Shown: positions 35,809 through 45,943 of the stretch, one piece after another
Layout: every line of letters begins with the position of its first letter
Position numbering within the stretch: position 1 is the stretch's first letter
DNA from: Henckelia pumila
Taxonomy: Eukaryota; Streptophyta; Magnoliopsida; Lamiales; Gesneriaceae
Assembly (NCBI RefSeq): GCF_033568475.1
Contig: NC_133122.1
Coordinates: forward strand, 157,411,361-157,475,360
Length of the DNA stretch: 64,000 nucleotides
Direction of reading: 5' to 3'
Notes under the pieces: model-generated
Database searches by the model: none
Seen by the model: the letters and a program-made list of their open reading frames with translations, nothing else
What the model was told of the DNA's origin: nothing
Position numbers and translations under genes: made by a program

Positions 35809-36520
35809 AAAAAATGATCAAATTTGTCATCATCAATAGGTATACCAAATTTGAACCCGATCTGACGGTTCAATTTTTCAAAACTGCTTTCGCATGATGG
35901 CTGATGTTCAAGACATGCGAAAATCCGAAAATAATCGTGAAGAGTAATCGTGGGTTTAGTTTTCGTTCCCACAGACGACGCCAATTGATGCGTTCAAAAA
36001 TTTTGCATCAAACAAATTATCTCGAACCGGTAATCAACGAACCAATTTCTTCAATAAATCGAGCCGAATGATCCCAAAATATTTCTGTGTATCAAAAAAA
36101 ACATGTGAGATTACTGCGCCCGAAGGCAAAGCCACTTCGACGCACAAGTCAGGATTTAATGCGTATAAAAGAGCATCTAGGAGTTTATAAAATAAAAGAG
36201 CGTGTAAAAACGTATGAAAGAGTTGTAGACAAAGTTTGATACCCCTTATTTATAAGAAGAGAGTCTGAGTCTTTATAGAATTTTTAATGCATCAGGCAAC
36301 TAGATCCATGCATATTCATGTAATATTCTAATATATCTCTAAAATATAAATAAATATATGATAAGATTTTTATCATATCATCAGTTGTGATGGAAGGAAT
36401 ATGTTGTAAAGGATCAAACGAGCATCTGACTCCACTATCCAAGGTTGTGAGATAAGACGAGAAGCCGCTACGGTCCCTTCTTAAACAACATGCATTACCG
36501 GCATGTGAGTATATAAAATT

Positions 36521-36777
36521 GCCCACATAGGTATAGGCGAGTTGGTAAGGCATGAGGTGACGTGAGAAGAGATTTTCCAGCGTTACGGGTTCAATCCTCG
36601 TGTGGAGCATATTCCCTGCTGAAATATTGTGGGGGTATACTCTGGGGGTTGGGCCATGTTGCTCCCTTATTCAGGTCTCTGCCGCTCGTGCACATCTCTC
36701 GATTTAACCTCCGCATGAGCCAATGGGCATGTGACTCATGTGGAATGGGATCCCCTTCGGGGTAAAACCCTTTTTAA
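36521..36777 (+). mobile_element. tRNA-derived SINE with 18-bp target duplication
   Basis: Box A-like ATAGGCGAGTTGGTAAGG (from about 36533) and box B-like GGGTTCAATCC (from about 36588) sit at the front of a 257-bp unit that ends ACCCTTTTTAA. It is flanked by the perfect 18-bp direct repeat ATGTGAGTATATAAAATT (36503-36520 and 36778-36795). A short T-run tail without poly-A recalls Au-type SINEs. The open frame across its 3' half is fortuitous. Confidence 0.88.
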
Positions 36778-36815
36778 ATGTGAGTATATAAAATTCCAGG
36801 AATACATCTGACACG

Positions 36816-37919
36816 CAGAGATGGAGCTAGAGGGGGGGCGGTACTTTTCAGCTGCCCAACAATATTTTCCCAACTCGTCACCGACTAACTAAAACTCGGT
36901 ACTGGGTTTTAGTTGTTTTTTTTATTTTTCGTATAACTAAAACACCGTACCGGGTTTTAGTGGTCGGAAACGAGTTGGGAATCATTGGTTGGCCAGCTGA
37001 AAATTTCTATATATATATATATAATTATATAATTAATTAAATAAAAAACAATTAAAAATGAACTTTTTTTATATTTGTGAGATCAATGTATTTTTCATTA
37101 ATCCCACAAGAACAAACTCTAATACAAAAATTCGCATAATATGAATCACATCTAATTGCAAAAAATTTGAAACAAATGTATTCGATGATTTAACAAATAA
37201 AAAACAGTTATCTTTAGATAAGTATTTATATTTTTAAATTTGATTTCTTGTACAATCATCAATTTTTGAATGTATCAAACTACTAAAATTATAATCACTA
37301 TTCTAAAAAATTGAAAAATAATATATATGTTAGTATGTCATAGATATATTAATTAGATTAATTTAATTATTTTAATTTTAATTTTATAGAATGTGGACTT
37401 TTAGGTGTTATATTTGTAATTAAATATGGAAGATTAATGTTTTAATATTTATTCGTTGATATTACACTTATGCATAATTTGTTCAAATCATAATAAGTTT
37501 AATCACTAATTAGTTTGAAATTGTATTAAAAAATCAAGTATTGTAATTTATCTAAATATAATATAAATGTAAATAAAAAAATTACATATTATTTTAATTT
37601 TTAATCTACATGTTAAATATTTTCTTTGCAGTGATTAAAGTTTTAATTTTAGCATTTAAATATTGAAAAACTTTGAAATAGTTCTTTTTAACTTTTACAT
37701 GTTTTAATATGAAACCACATATTTAATTTTTTTTTAAAATTTCATTATAAGAAATTCAGTTTTTTTTAAAAAAAAATTTAATAAACTTTTCTCAATGATA
37801 TGAATAAAAAAAATTATTTTTTTATTTTATTATGTATATATCTTTTAAAATTTTTAATAATCAATAATTACATATACTAAATTCGCCCTCCTTACATAAA
37901 AATTCTAGCTTCGTCCCTA
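36816..37919. mobile_element. Non-autonomous hAT-type element (1.1 kb)
   Basis: Terminal inverted repeats CAGAGATGGAGCTAGA and (reverse complement of the right end) TAGGGACGAAGCTAGA are imperfect but both fit the hAT terminal pattern (C/T)A(A/G)nG. A perfect 8-bp duplication CTGACACG flanks it (36808-36815 and 37920-37927), the size made by hAT transposases. The interior is AT-rich with no transposase. It contains a large inverted repeat at 36850-37003. Confidence 0.8.
36850..37003. repeat. Inverted repeat inside the hAT-type element
   Basis: Arms of about 65 bp: the left arm starts AGCTGCCCAACAATATT and the right arm's complement starts AGCTGGCCAACCAATGATT. Both continue CCCAACTCGT and then a CTAAAAC-CGGTAC-GGTTTTAG block that is itself nearly self-complementary. 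Confidence 0.85.
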
Positions 37920-38093
37920 CTGACACGACCAAAAAAGATCAACACCATTGGTGGTGTATGTTTTTGTACTTGCGTGTAAGGCCCCCGAATGTTTTATAGT
38001 AAATTTCATCAACCGTGAATGTTTAAAGTGCATTTTAAAATGTTATGATAATAATAAATCATAATTTAAGCATCCACCAAAGTGAAAGATTAA

Positions 38094-38194
38094 GACAGTG
38101 TTTGAGATTGCTTTTAAAAAGTGCTAATGAACTTTTTATTTTGACAAAGGAAAAGTTCATAAACACTTTTGGAAAAACAATTCCAAATACTGCC
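38094..38194. mobile_element. Foldback MITE, Tourist-like (101 bp)
   Basis: The unit is nearly one hairpin: GACAGTGTTTGAGATTG at the left and the complement of the right end, GGCAGTATTTGGAATTG, continue together into 'atgaactttt'. The 3-bp duplication TAA (38091-38093, 38195-38197) suggests the PIF/Harbinger group. Confidence 0.7.
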
Positions 38195-38552
38195 TAATAA
38201 TTGGAAAATCAAGATAGATAAAACCCCATGAATCAAATGTTTGAGCAAACATGGTGCGAAAAGTTATTTAATTCGGATGATCTCAATGATTGAAAATCAG
38301 GTTAAAATAAGAGTGAATTGTCCTAAAATCTCTAATACCCTTCATAACTTTATTATAACTCTCTAGCCAAAAGATTTTTTACTATAACTCCCTAAGACCA
38401 CCAAACTTGAATATTTTAATGTTTAATTCTTGTACTGGATTTATGCTAATCTATACTTGAAATCTATAGGTTTTATGCTTCAAATTTAAAGGTTTTATGC
38501 TTGAATCTGGAGATTTTGTGCTCATTTGCAGTATAAAGAATTATCCGCAAAA

Positions 38553-38564
38553 TGGTATCAGATC
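38553..38564 (+). other. tRNA-Met primer binding site of the pararetrovirus
   Basis: TGGTATCAGATC matches the caulimovirid minus-strand primer site TGGTATCAGAGC except at one base. It marks the conventional start of the viral map. Confidence 0.8.
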
Positions 38565-38640
38565 CTTAGGTTAATTATTCAGACGTAATATTATTCGTTA
38601 ATTCATGCTTTTTTTGTTGAGGAGAAGATTTCTACAAAAG

Positions 38641-38783
38641 ATGACTTCAAACGAAGGTTTGAATCAAGAGGATTTTATTCATATGAAATCTCATAAACAA
38701 GTTAATCTATTCACAATAGATTACTTACAACAGGTTGTGATTAATGCTCTTAATTTTGAAGAGATAAAGAAAAATGATTTTTA
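38641..38783 (+). CDS. Small pararetroviral ORF (46 residues)
   Basis: The first ATG frame after the primer site, starting MTSNEGLNQEDF and ending EIKKNDF. The next ORF's ATG (38774) lies inside its end, as in compact caulimovirid maps. I recognise no domain. Confidence 0.5.
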
Positions 38784-39145
38784 ACTCTCAATTTTTAGAG
38801 ATTACCCCAGATTCCTCTAAACTCTCCGGAGATCTTAGAGAAATTCAAAAGACGGTACAATATTACAGCAATCAGCTGTATGAAATACCTCGGCAAATTG
38901 ATGAAATCCTTAAGAAACAAGAAGAAATTCTTGGAACTCTAAAGGATCTTCAAAATAAAATCATAAATCTAGAACACACTTCGGGTTCTAGAAAAGAAAA
39001 TACAGGAGGAAGGTTACCACTCTCATTTGGTACCGAACCTTTGTTACATCAGAAAGGTAAAACCAAAATGGTTCAAAAACCTTTAACCAATGATGAAATG
39101 ATGATTAATCTTATAAAAGCAGTATCAGAGAAAAACACTATCTGA
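38774..39145 (+). CDS. Pararetroviral coiled-coil ORF
   Basis: 123 residues, unbroken. Residues ~30-65 have heptad-like spacing (EILKKQEEILGTLKDL), predicting a coiled coil, and the region after residue 85 has several Lys. Size, position before capsid and the TGATG overlap with the next ORF (39143-39147) resemble the small coiled-coil, virion-associated-type proteins of caulimovirids. The role is inferred from position and composition only. It has no visible break. Confidence 0.6.
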   Translation: MIFNSQFLEITPDSSKLSGDLREIQKTVQYYSNQLYEIPRQIDEILKKQEEILGTLKDLQNKIINLEHTSGSRKENTGGRLPLSFGTEPLLHQKGKTKMVQKPLTNDEMMINLIKAVSEKNTI

Positions 39146-40539
39146 TGACTACTTTAGAAAGATTAAATCTCGAGGATCTACAAGATCTTGCAGATTCATT
39201 TGCGAATCTGAAAGTAGTAGATCTAAAAATAAATTCCCCTGAGGGTGAACAACTCATAGGGAATCCCCCAAAATATATGGTTAAAATAGAAGAACCGCAT
39301 AGTGAGTTCCAGGTTGGAGAAAATTCACATCCAGCAGGAACCAGATCAAGAAGAAGTAAAATACCACTTCATCAAACTCCTTACGGAAAAACTGTTTTAG
39401 ATCAAATACATCCTTACGGGGTTATGTTAAACCTTGATGTTTTGGACTTCAAAAACAGAGAAGATCTTATAGATGATTGGACGTCCGCTATGAGAATAGC
39501 AGCAGGGACATTAGATCTCAATAAAGAAGGATTCATTAAACTTCTAGAAATGAATCTAATGGGATCTGTTAAGATCGCATGGGAGATGACTATGCCAGAA
39601 ACTAAGGAATCAATCTTAGCAGGAGAATCTCTCAGCGAGATTGAAGAAAGAATGACCACCCTATTTAAAGCACAATTCATAGGGGTAGATTATTTCAATA
39701 ATCAAGATACAGAGAAAAAGAGAAGATATACTCAAGCTCTTTATAGCCTCGAGTTACATGATATCTGTTTAGTTGATGAATACATTATGTTATTCACTAA
39801 ATACAGATGGAATTCGGGAGTCGAGGAAAATATAGCTATTCAGCTATTTTTCGCAAAAATGCCAAGTCCCCTGGAGAGAAATGTTGATCAAAGAATATGT
39901 TCCAGGTAATCTTGATACATTGGCAAGACGTGCCTCCTTTTTGAAAGGAAATTAGCAGAATGGTGCCATATGGCAGCATTACAGAAGAACTACAAGAAAA
40001 TAAGGGGTATAGATAAGTGTACACATTTGTGTTGTAGAGAAAATAATCTTCCAACGATCATTGGAAACAGATTACAGGGATTTAAAAGGAAGAAATTCAT
40101 AAATAATGCCTATAATAAAAGAATGAAAAGTTCTTGAAAACCAAGAACATTTTGGTCCAAACAAAAGGCCAGATCCTATAGATCGGGTAGAAGAAGTGGA
40201 CCTACAAGAACATACCCAACAACAGGCTCATCACAAAGCAGGGGAAGAACACCATCAAGAAGAACTTTCAGAAGAACTCATACAAGAGCAAGTGAAAGGT
40301 TCAAGAATTGCAACTGCTGGACATGTGGAGCAAGAGGGCATATATCTACAAATTGTCCAGAAAACGAGAAAAAAAGAGTTAAACTCTTTGAAGCAACACC
40401 AGATATGGATGATGCGGTCTTCTTTCAAGATCGAGTCCAAGTATATCAATTTGAGGATATCCCCTTAGATGAAAGCATATACGAAGAAGAGATATTGTTT
40501 AGTCAAGAAGTTTCTGAGGATGAATCAGAATCAGAGTAA
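39145..40539 (+). pseudogene. Pararetroviral capsid (gag-like) ORF, frameshifted
   Basis: The structural protein: the N-terminal 250 residues are open (39145 to about 39877), with the gag-like core around DDWTSAMRIAAG and QALYSLELHD. A frameshift near 39877 and another near 39950 shift the rest. Other frames continue with CHMAALQKNY, a basic stretch, a TGA at 40135-40137, an Arg/Ser/Thr-rich region and a CCHC zinc knuckle (CWTCGARGHISTNC, about 40315-40356), then an acidic tail ending at TAA 40537-40539. Zinc knuckle plus basic domain is the caulimovirid coat-protein signature. Confidence 0.8.
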
Positions 40540-42022
40540 AGAGGAAGTGTTTCGGCATGAAACACATGAAAGTTTGGCTGGGTTCTTTAGTCAAACCACG
40601 ATATCTCATAATATGGTCCAAAGGATTATGAGAGAAAATCCAACATTACAAAAGTACCAAGGATTTTCGACATGACAAGTTGAAAGAGTCTTAGGAAACC
40701 TAGGGCTAAGACAAAGAAGACATAATTTGATTTATAAGGTATCCAGAAGGGAAATGGCGATCCCTATGGAATTAACCAGTAATCAAATTGAGATGCAGTT
40801 AATTCCATTTGAAGAAATTCGAGAGGAATTACAGAAATTAAAAGCAGAAGTAGCAAAGACAATGTCTTGGATTCATATTGGAGAAATCCAGATTATGATC
40901 AAAACTACTTTTAAAGAGGGAATAGATTCACCCATAGATATCGTAGTATGCGATTAAAGAATGGAAAATATACAAGATGCGGTTCTAGGAACTATCTCGG
41001 AAAATTTGTGTGCAGGAAAAATTGTGGGAGTTATTTATCCAAGAATAGCCTACAATTTAGCTGATAGAGATTTTAGTCGAGCCTTAACGTTGCATCAAAA
41101 CTTCAAGGAAAAAAGACTAATGAAGGAAGGTAATAGGACATATTCTATTACGTATCAAATTTCATATGCTCTTTCTAATACTCACCATTATGAATTATTT
41201 ATTAGAAATGAGTTCATTGAAATTTCAGAGATCTTTGGGAAAGTTGCTCAAGCAATATACCCGAAAAGAATCGAGTTTCCTTTAATTCAGGAAACAGACA
41301 TTCAAATTCAAGACAGACCGATTCTATACAGAGACCTTAAAATAGAACTCCGAAAGTTATCTTTCCAAGGAGACAGAATGACAAGCAAGAGATGGGACAA
41401 ATCTCCTATTCAAGAAATTCCACCAGAAAAAAAAGATTTTTCTATAATAGAAAAACTTAGATCTCCAGAAGGATGGAGAGAAGTGAAAATAGTATTCGAA
41501 ATTACAAGTCATCGGAACCAGTTCTCTTGTAACTCGATTTACTATTTGGAACAACAGGAAAAAGAAACTTACCAAGGAGTGATAAATATTGGAGAATTGA
41601 AAGTTCAAATCCGGGGAATTCCAGGAAAAGAAATAGATCAGCTCATTCTTGGTCTAGAATTTCTGGAGGACCATAAACCATGGAAACGCCTTGAATAGGG
41701 AATAGAGTTCATGGCAAAATAAAAGACTTGGAGGATTCAATAAGAATTCTACGAAATGAAAAACCAAGAGAATTGGATAAGGGGCAATCCCTTAATCAGA
41801 TTCGAAAACTCTGTTCACAAACAGAGGAAGAAACAACTGCTGAAATTAGTAAGTCATGAACATGATTTACAAGAACGCATTGAAGAAGTAGAAATGTGTA
41901 ACCATACTCTACCTTCTGAGGCCTTAGAAAAACTAAAGGTAAATAGTCTTAATCGGATTACTGAATTACAACACAGTCTGTTAAAAATGGCTGGGCCATT
42001 TAGTAATCCCTTTAAAAAATGA
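40540..42022 (+). pseudogene. Pararetroviral movement protein ORF, nonsense-interrupted
   Basis: A 30K-type movement protein for cell-to-cell spread. One frame is followed from about 40540 to 41698, with TGA at 40673-40675 and TAA at 40955-40957. Recognisable parts are WIHIGEIQIMIKTTF, GIDSPIDIVV and the YSITYQISYALSNTHH block of plant-virus movement proteins. After a TAG at 41696-41698, a tail with coiled-coil character (QERIEEVEM ... LNRITELQHSLL) runs in shifted frames to TGA 42020-42022. That stop overlaps the ATG of pol (42019). Confidence 0.8.
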
Positions 42023-44039
42023 CAACAAGTCCTTTCTCCATATACATTCCGATAGGGATGTTGTATGAATAATATAAGGCTGAGTACTTTGCAGATTATA
42101 TTGACTCGGGAGCAGGAATTTGTACAGCAAAAAGAGGAGTCTTCCCTGAAAAATGTGAAAAAGAATTGCCAAAAATTGCTGGACGAGATTTCTCTCGAAG
42201 AATTTTAATTCTTTGCAAAGGAATAAAACAAGCAGAGATCCTTATGGGAGGTGCAGGTCAAACACCTTGGTACAAAGTAAAAACACCACCAATCTATTTC
42301 CATGATACAGGAGCTGATATCCTGTTAGGAAATAACTTCTTACAAATGTTTAAGAAGTACATACAAGACAATGAGTCAAGAAAACTTATGTTCACTACAA
42401 TTTGTGATCATAAAATTATAGTTCAAAGACTCAAGGTTGCTTTTTATCGACAATTGCCGATAATATTTCGCAGCCAGCGTGGTGATAAAGGACAAATTTT
42501 TCACCCGAAAATGAAAGATCCAAGAAGGTTTGGAGAAACCATGTTGAAAATAACAACAGAACAAGAACTCCAAACAGAGGATATGGAGTTTCTCAAGGTA
42601 ACTCTAAATCACAGAGATATAGAGTTAGAAAATAAGATATCCCTTGAAGATGTCAAAAAGAGACTCAAAGAAAGTTACAACGAGCATCCTTTGGCATGGT
42701 GGGATAGAAATCAACTCAAAGCCAGTCTTGCTCTAAAGAAAGGCAAAGAGTATGAATTCGTCAGATATAAGCCTATCCCGATGAACATAACATATCAAAA
42801 GGATATGAGAATGATTATCAAGGAACATTTGGACCTTGGTTTAATCAAAGAAGGAGTTTCATCATATAGCAGCCCAGGTTTTCTGGTTAGAAATCATGGT
42901 GAAATAAAAAGAGGGAAACCTAGTTATTAACTACCAAGGTATTAATAAAATCCTGGAGTTTGATGGGTACTTCATACCAAGTAGAGAATACCTAATTAGC
43001 TGTGTAAGAAATGCTAGAGTGTTTTCAAAATTTGATTGTAAGTCTGGATTTTACCAGATTCGAATGGAAGAAGGCAGTAAGAAATTCACAGCCTTCTCCA
43101 CTCCACAAGGACACTATATTTGGAAAGTTATGCCTATGGGATTGGCTAATGCACCCCAGATATTTTAAAGAAAGATGGATAACCTTTTTAAAGATTATTT
43201 CAACTTTATGTTTGTTTATATTGATGATATTCTGATAGCATCAAAAAAACATAGACGAACACGTTAAACACCTAGAGATTTTCTCTAAAATTTGTAAACA
43301 AGAAGGACTGGTCTTATCTGAAAAGAAAGCAGTCATAGCAACAAGGAAAATTGAATTCCTTGGTATTGAGATTGATGAAACTGGAATAATTCTGCAACCC
43401 CATATTGTGAAAAAGGTAAAAAAATTTCCAGATAAACTCAAAGACGTAAAACAACTCCAGAGTTTTTTTGGAGTAGTTAATTTTGCAGGGATGTTCATTA
43501 ACAACCTAGCAATGTACAGACAAGTGTTCAGTCCTTTGTTAAAAAAGGATGCTAGGTTTATATGAACTGATGACCATACTAAAGGGGTAAACCAATTAAA
43601 AGAGATATGTAAGAATCTCCCAAAAATGGCTATACCCTTAGATGAAGATGATCTGGTATTATTTACGGATGCCAGTGACGATTGGTGGGCAGCAGTCCTT
43701 ACCAAGATCACTCCAGATGAGGAAATACCATGCAGATATTGTAGCGATTATTTTTCAGAATCAGAGGCCATCAGATGGCATATCAACGAAAATAAATTTT
43801 ATGCAGTTAAAAGGGCTTTTGAAAAATGACCATTATTTTTACTTGCTAAAAAATTCACTCTGAAGGTTGATAACACCCAGGTAAAAGCTTTCCTAAGAAA
43901 TAAAATTGAATCTAAACCTGAGAAAGCTAGGTTATTAAGATGGCAAGCATTATGTCAAAATTATATTTTTGATATTGTTATTATTAAATCTCATGAAAAT
44001 ATTCTTGCAGATTTCTTAACAAGAGATGGAAGGCAGTGA
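42019..44039 (+). pseudogene. Pararetroviral protease-RT-RNase H polyprotein, broken
   Basis: Replication polyprotein. The aspartic protease motif YIDSGAGIC lies near 42094-42120, just after a TAA. RT follows with ITYQKDMRMII, FSKFDCKSGFYQI, VMPMGLANAPQIF and the catalytic FVYIDDIL (about 43210-43235). RNase H follows with LFTDASDDWW, RYCSDYFSESEA, LKVDNTQVKAF and the end LADFLTRDGRQ. Breaks: frameshift near 42917, TAA 43166-43168, frameshift in an A-run near 43247, TGA 43563-43565 and TGA 43827-43829. The stop overlaps the start of the next ORF by 14 nt. Confidence 0.88.
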
Positions 44040-44242
44040 CGTGGATTCCATCATGAAAATGCAGAGGCATCTCAGGGAAAACCTTGGGTTGCTTCAAACC
44101 GAGTTCAACCAGTTAGCCATTAATGCTGAAATGGCCGACAGGTTACAACAAGCTGATCGGATCAAAGTATCTAATCGAATTACAGGATGTATGCAAGCTC
44201 AAACACAACTATGGGCTGCTATTCAAGGGCCAATTGTGAAGG
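44026..44242 (+). pseudogene. Transactivator-like ORF, segment 1
   Basis: Begins MEGSDVDSIMKM, overlapping the end of pol, with a helical Gln/Leu-rich N-terminus (ENLGLLQTEFNQL). It stops being viral at 44242 where a solo LTR starts. Position after pol suggests the inclusion-body/translation-transactivator (ORF VI) class. Assignment is by gene order, as I see no decisive motif here. Confidence 0.6.
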
Positions 44243-45585
44243 TGACCAGCTAAATCGGTGTGATATAAATCTACTGGCAAGCGTACCAGGTCAAGTAATA
44301 GTAAAGTGGACAGAGAGTCCAAGTATCGATCCCACAGGGACTGCAGTCAATTCTCAAGAATTAATATTTTACTTAATCTAGACAAAATAATAGAAGGATT
44401 TTGAATTAAATAAAATAAGAATATAAAATAAAAACTGATTAAGAAATAAGAATAAAAATAACTGAAGATAAAAATAATTAAGACAAAGACAACCAAGACA
44501 CACGTAGGTACCGAACAAATCACGTAACATGTAGTCGATTCAGGACTCAGATTTAATCTTAATTCACGGGAGTTCTCCTAATTTGTTCAAAGGTCTATTT
44601 CTAGAATAATCAAACCTATTCAAATATTGATGAACTAATCTTTCGTAATTCTAATCAAATTTGAATGCATTAAATATTTGTGAAAATTCAGTTTACACCT
44701 AAACCGCACACTGAAATCGAATTCTATTTCTAGTCGGTTTTAAAATCAACTTTGGAATTGATTAACATGCAAGCAAACAGTTGATCAGACTATTCACAAG
44801 ACAAATATAAATCTGACAATCAATAAAATAAAATCAACTCTAAAAAATCCCAAACAAACATCCATGTTTTCTACATGAATTTGTTCGGCCCAATCACGCC
44901 GTCTTGGTTGAAAATAAACTACTCAATAATTAAAAACAATAATTCAAAAATAAAAATAAAAAAAAAGAAAAGAAAGAAGAAATCTTCTCTCCCAAGCCTT
45001 GTAGCCACCTCCTCTGTGTTGTGCGCGTTCTGGAACTTCGAAACCCTCAAAAATATGTTATATCTTGTATATATATGGTCCGGAACGCCTACCAGTTAAT
45101 TTCCTCTCAAAACAAGGATTTTTCGGAACACATATGATCCCCGAACACGCGCGCGCGGCATAGGCCTCGCGCGCGCGCAACACATAAAAACAGAGGCCTG
45201 GAACCGAAACTCGCGCGCGCGCGAGCTTGATTCTCATGCGCGCGCAGTACAAAAATTCTGCACCGAGCGACGATTTTCAAAAATTCATATCTCAAGATCT
45301 AGCCGTCGGATTGAGCTGAAATTTGGACAGAAGCTTACAAACATCTTGAACTTTAATCTGAACGATGGAGATCGGATTTGGAGCTCTCTAAAATTAAATT
45401 TGATTTTTTGAACAAAGCTGGTCCGTAATTCACTCTTCAAAAATATATTTTCCTACAAAATTAACCCAAGGAGTGAAATACACACACATGCACTAAAACA
45501 CATAAAAACACATAAAAATAATATGAATTCACACAAAATAGACATAAATCTATCATGAACTAATGCATACAAAATGCACTTATCA
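44243..45585 (-). repeat. Solo LTR of family C inside the pararetrovirus
   Basis: 1343 bp with TG...CA ends (TGACCAGCTAAATCGG ... CACTTATCA) and a perfect 5-bp duplication GAAGG (44238-44242 and 45586-45590). There is no internal region, so it is what unequal recombination between two LTRs leaves. Four CG-alternating runs occur at 45147-45157, 45167-45178, 45211-45223 and 45238-45245. A partial relative lies at 2054-2678. Confidence 0.9.
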
Positions 45586-45590
45586 GAAGG

Positions 45591-45943
45591 CTATAGAGAA
45601 ACCATTGGTTTCTCATAAACAAGATATGATAAAACCATTGGTTTTACAAAAACAAGAAATACAACCACCGGTTGGGAAACAAGATGTTGAGGAAGCTAAA
45701 ACTCAAGAAATAAGTGCTAATCTATCATCAGCTTTTGATGATCTAGATGAAGCAACAATTGATGAGGATTCCTCATCAAGTCAACCCTCCGCCTCTGGGG
45801 TAAAAGAGGAAGAGATTAATCTTAGGCCCAACACTGACAAGGGCAAATTTAAGATCGATACTAACCCAACTATTATTTCTCCATTTCAGGTTTATCAACA
45901 AAGGTGGGAGAAATTAAGTACAAGAAGTGAAATTAACTCTAAC
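45591..45943 (+). pseudogene. Transactivator-like ORF, segment 2
   Basis: Viral sequence between the solo LTR and the chromovirus. It is open in the viral frame, with a repeated KPLV-Q-KQ-type stretch and an acidic Ser-rich region (DEATIDEDSSSSQPSASG). It ends at the CTAAC duplication used by the chromovirus at 45944. Confidence 0.65.

Larger units (their letters stand above)
34131..36383 (-). mobile_element. Small non-autonomous LTR retrotransposon
   Basis: Two direct repeats (34131-34576 and 35986-36383) have TG...CA ends (plus strand TGATGCGTTC ... ATATCATCA). On the minus strand the right LTR is followed by ATTGGCGTCGTCTGTGGGAAC, a variant of the TTGGCGCCGTCTGTGGGAA sequence found at the primer site of several plant Ty3 elements. 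The 1.4-kb interior has no gag-pol domain. Its only open frame at that end, 35724-35984, starts within the leader (MASSVGTKTKPTI) and has no domain I know. The flanking 5-mers (ATCGT, GTTGT) do not match well. Confidence 0.7.

Noticed and set aside
36521..36600. Functional tRNA gene
   Set aside because: Boxes A and B are present, but the arms do not form a tRNA cloverleaf and the unit is flanked by SINE-type target duplications.
45058..45295. Arg/Ala-rich minus-strand frames
   Set aside because: They result from CG-alternating motifs in the solo LTR and have no protein-like conservation.
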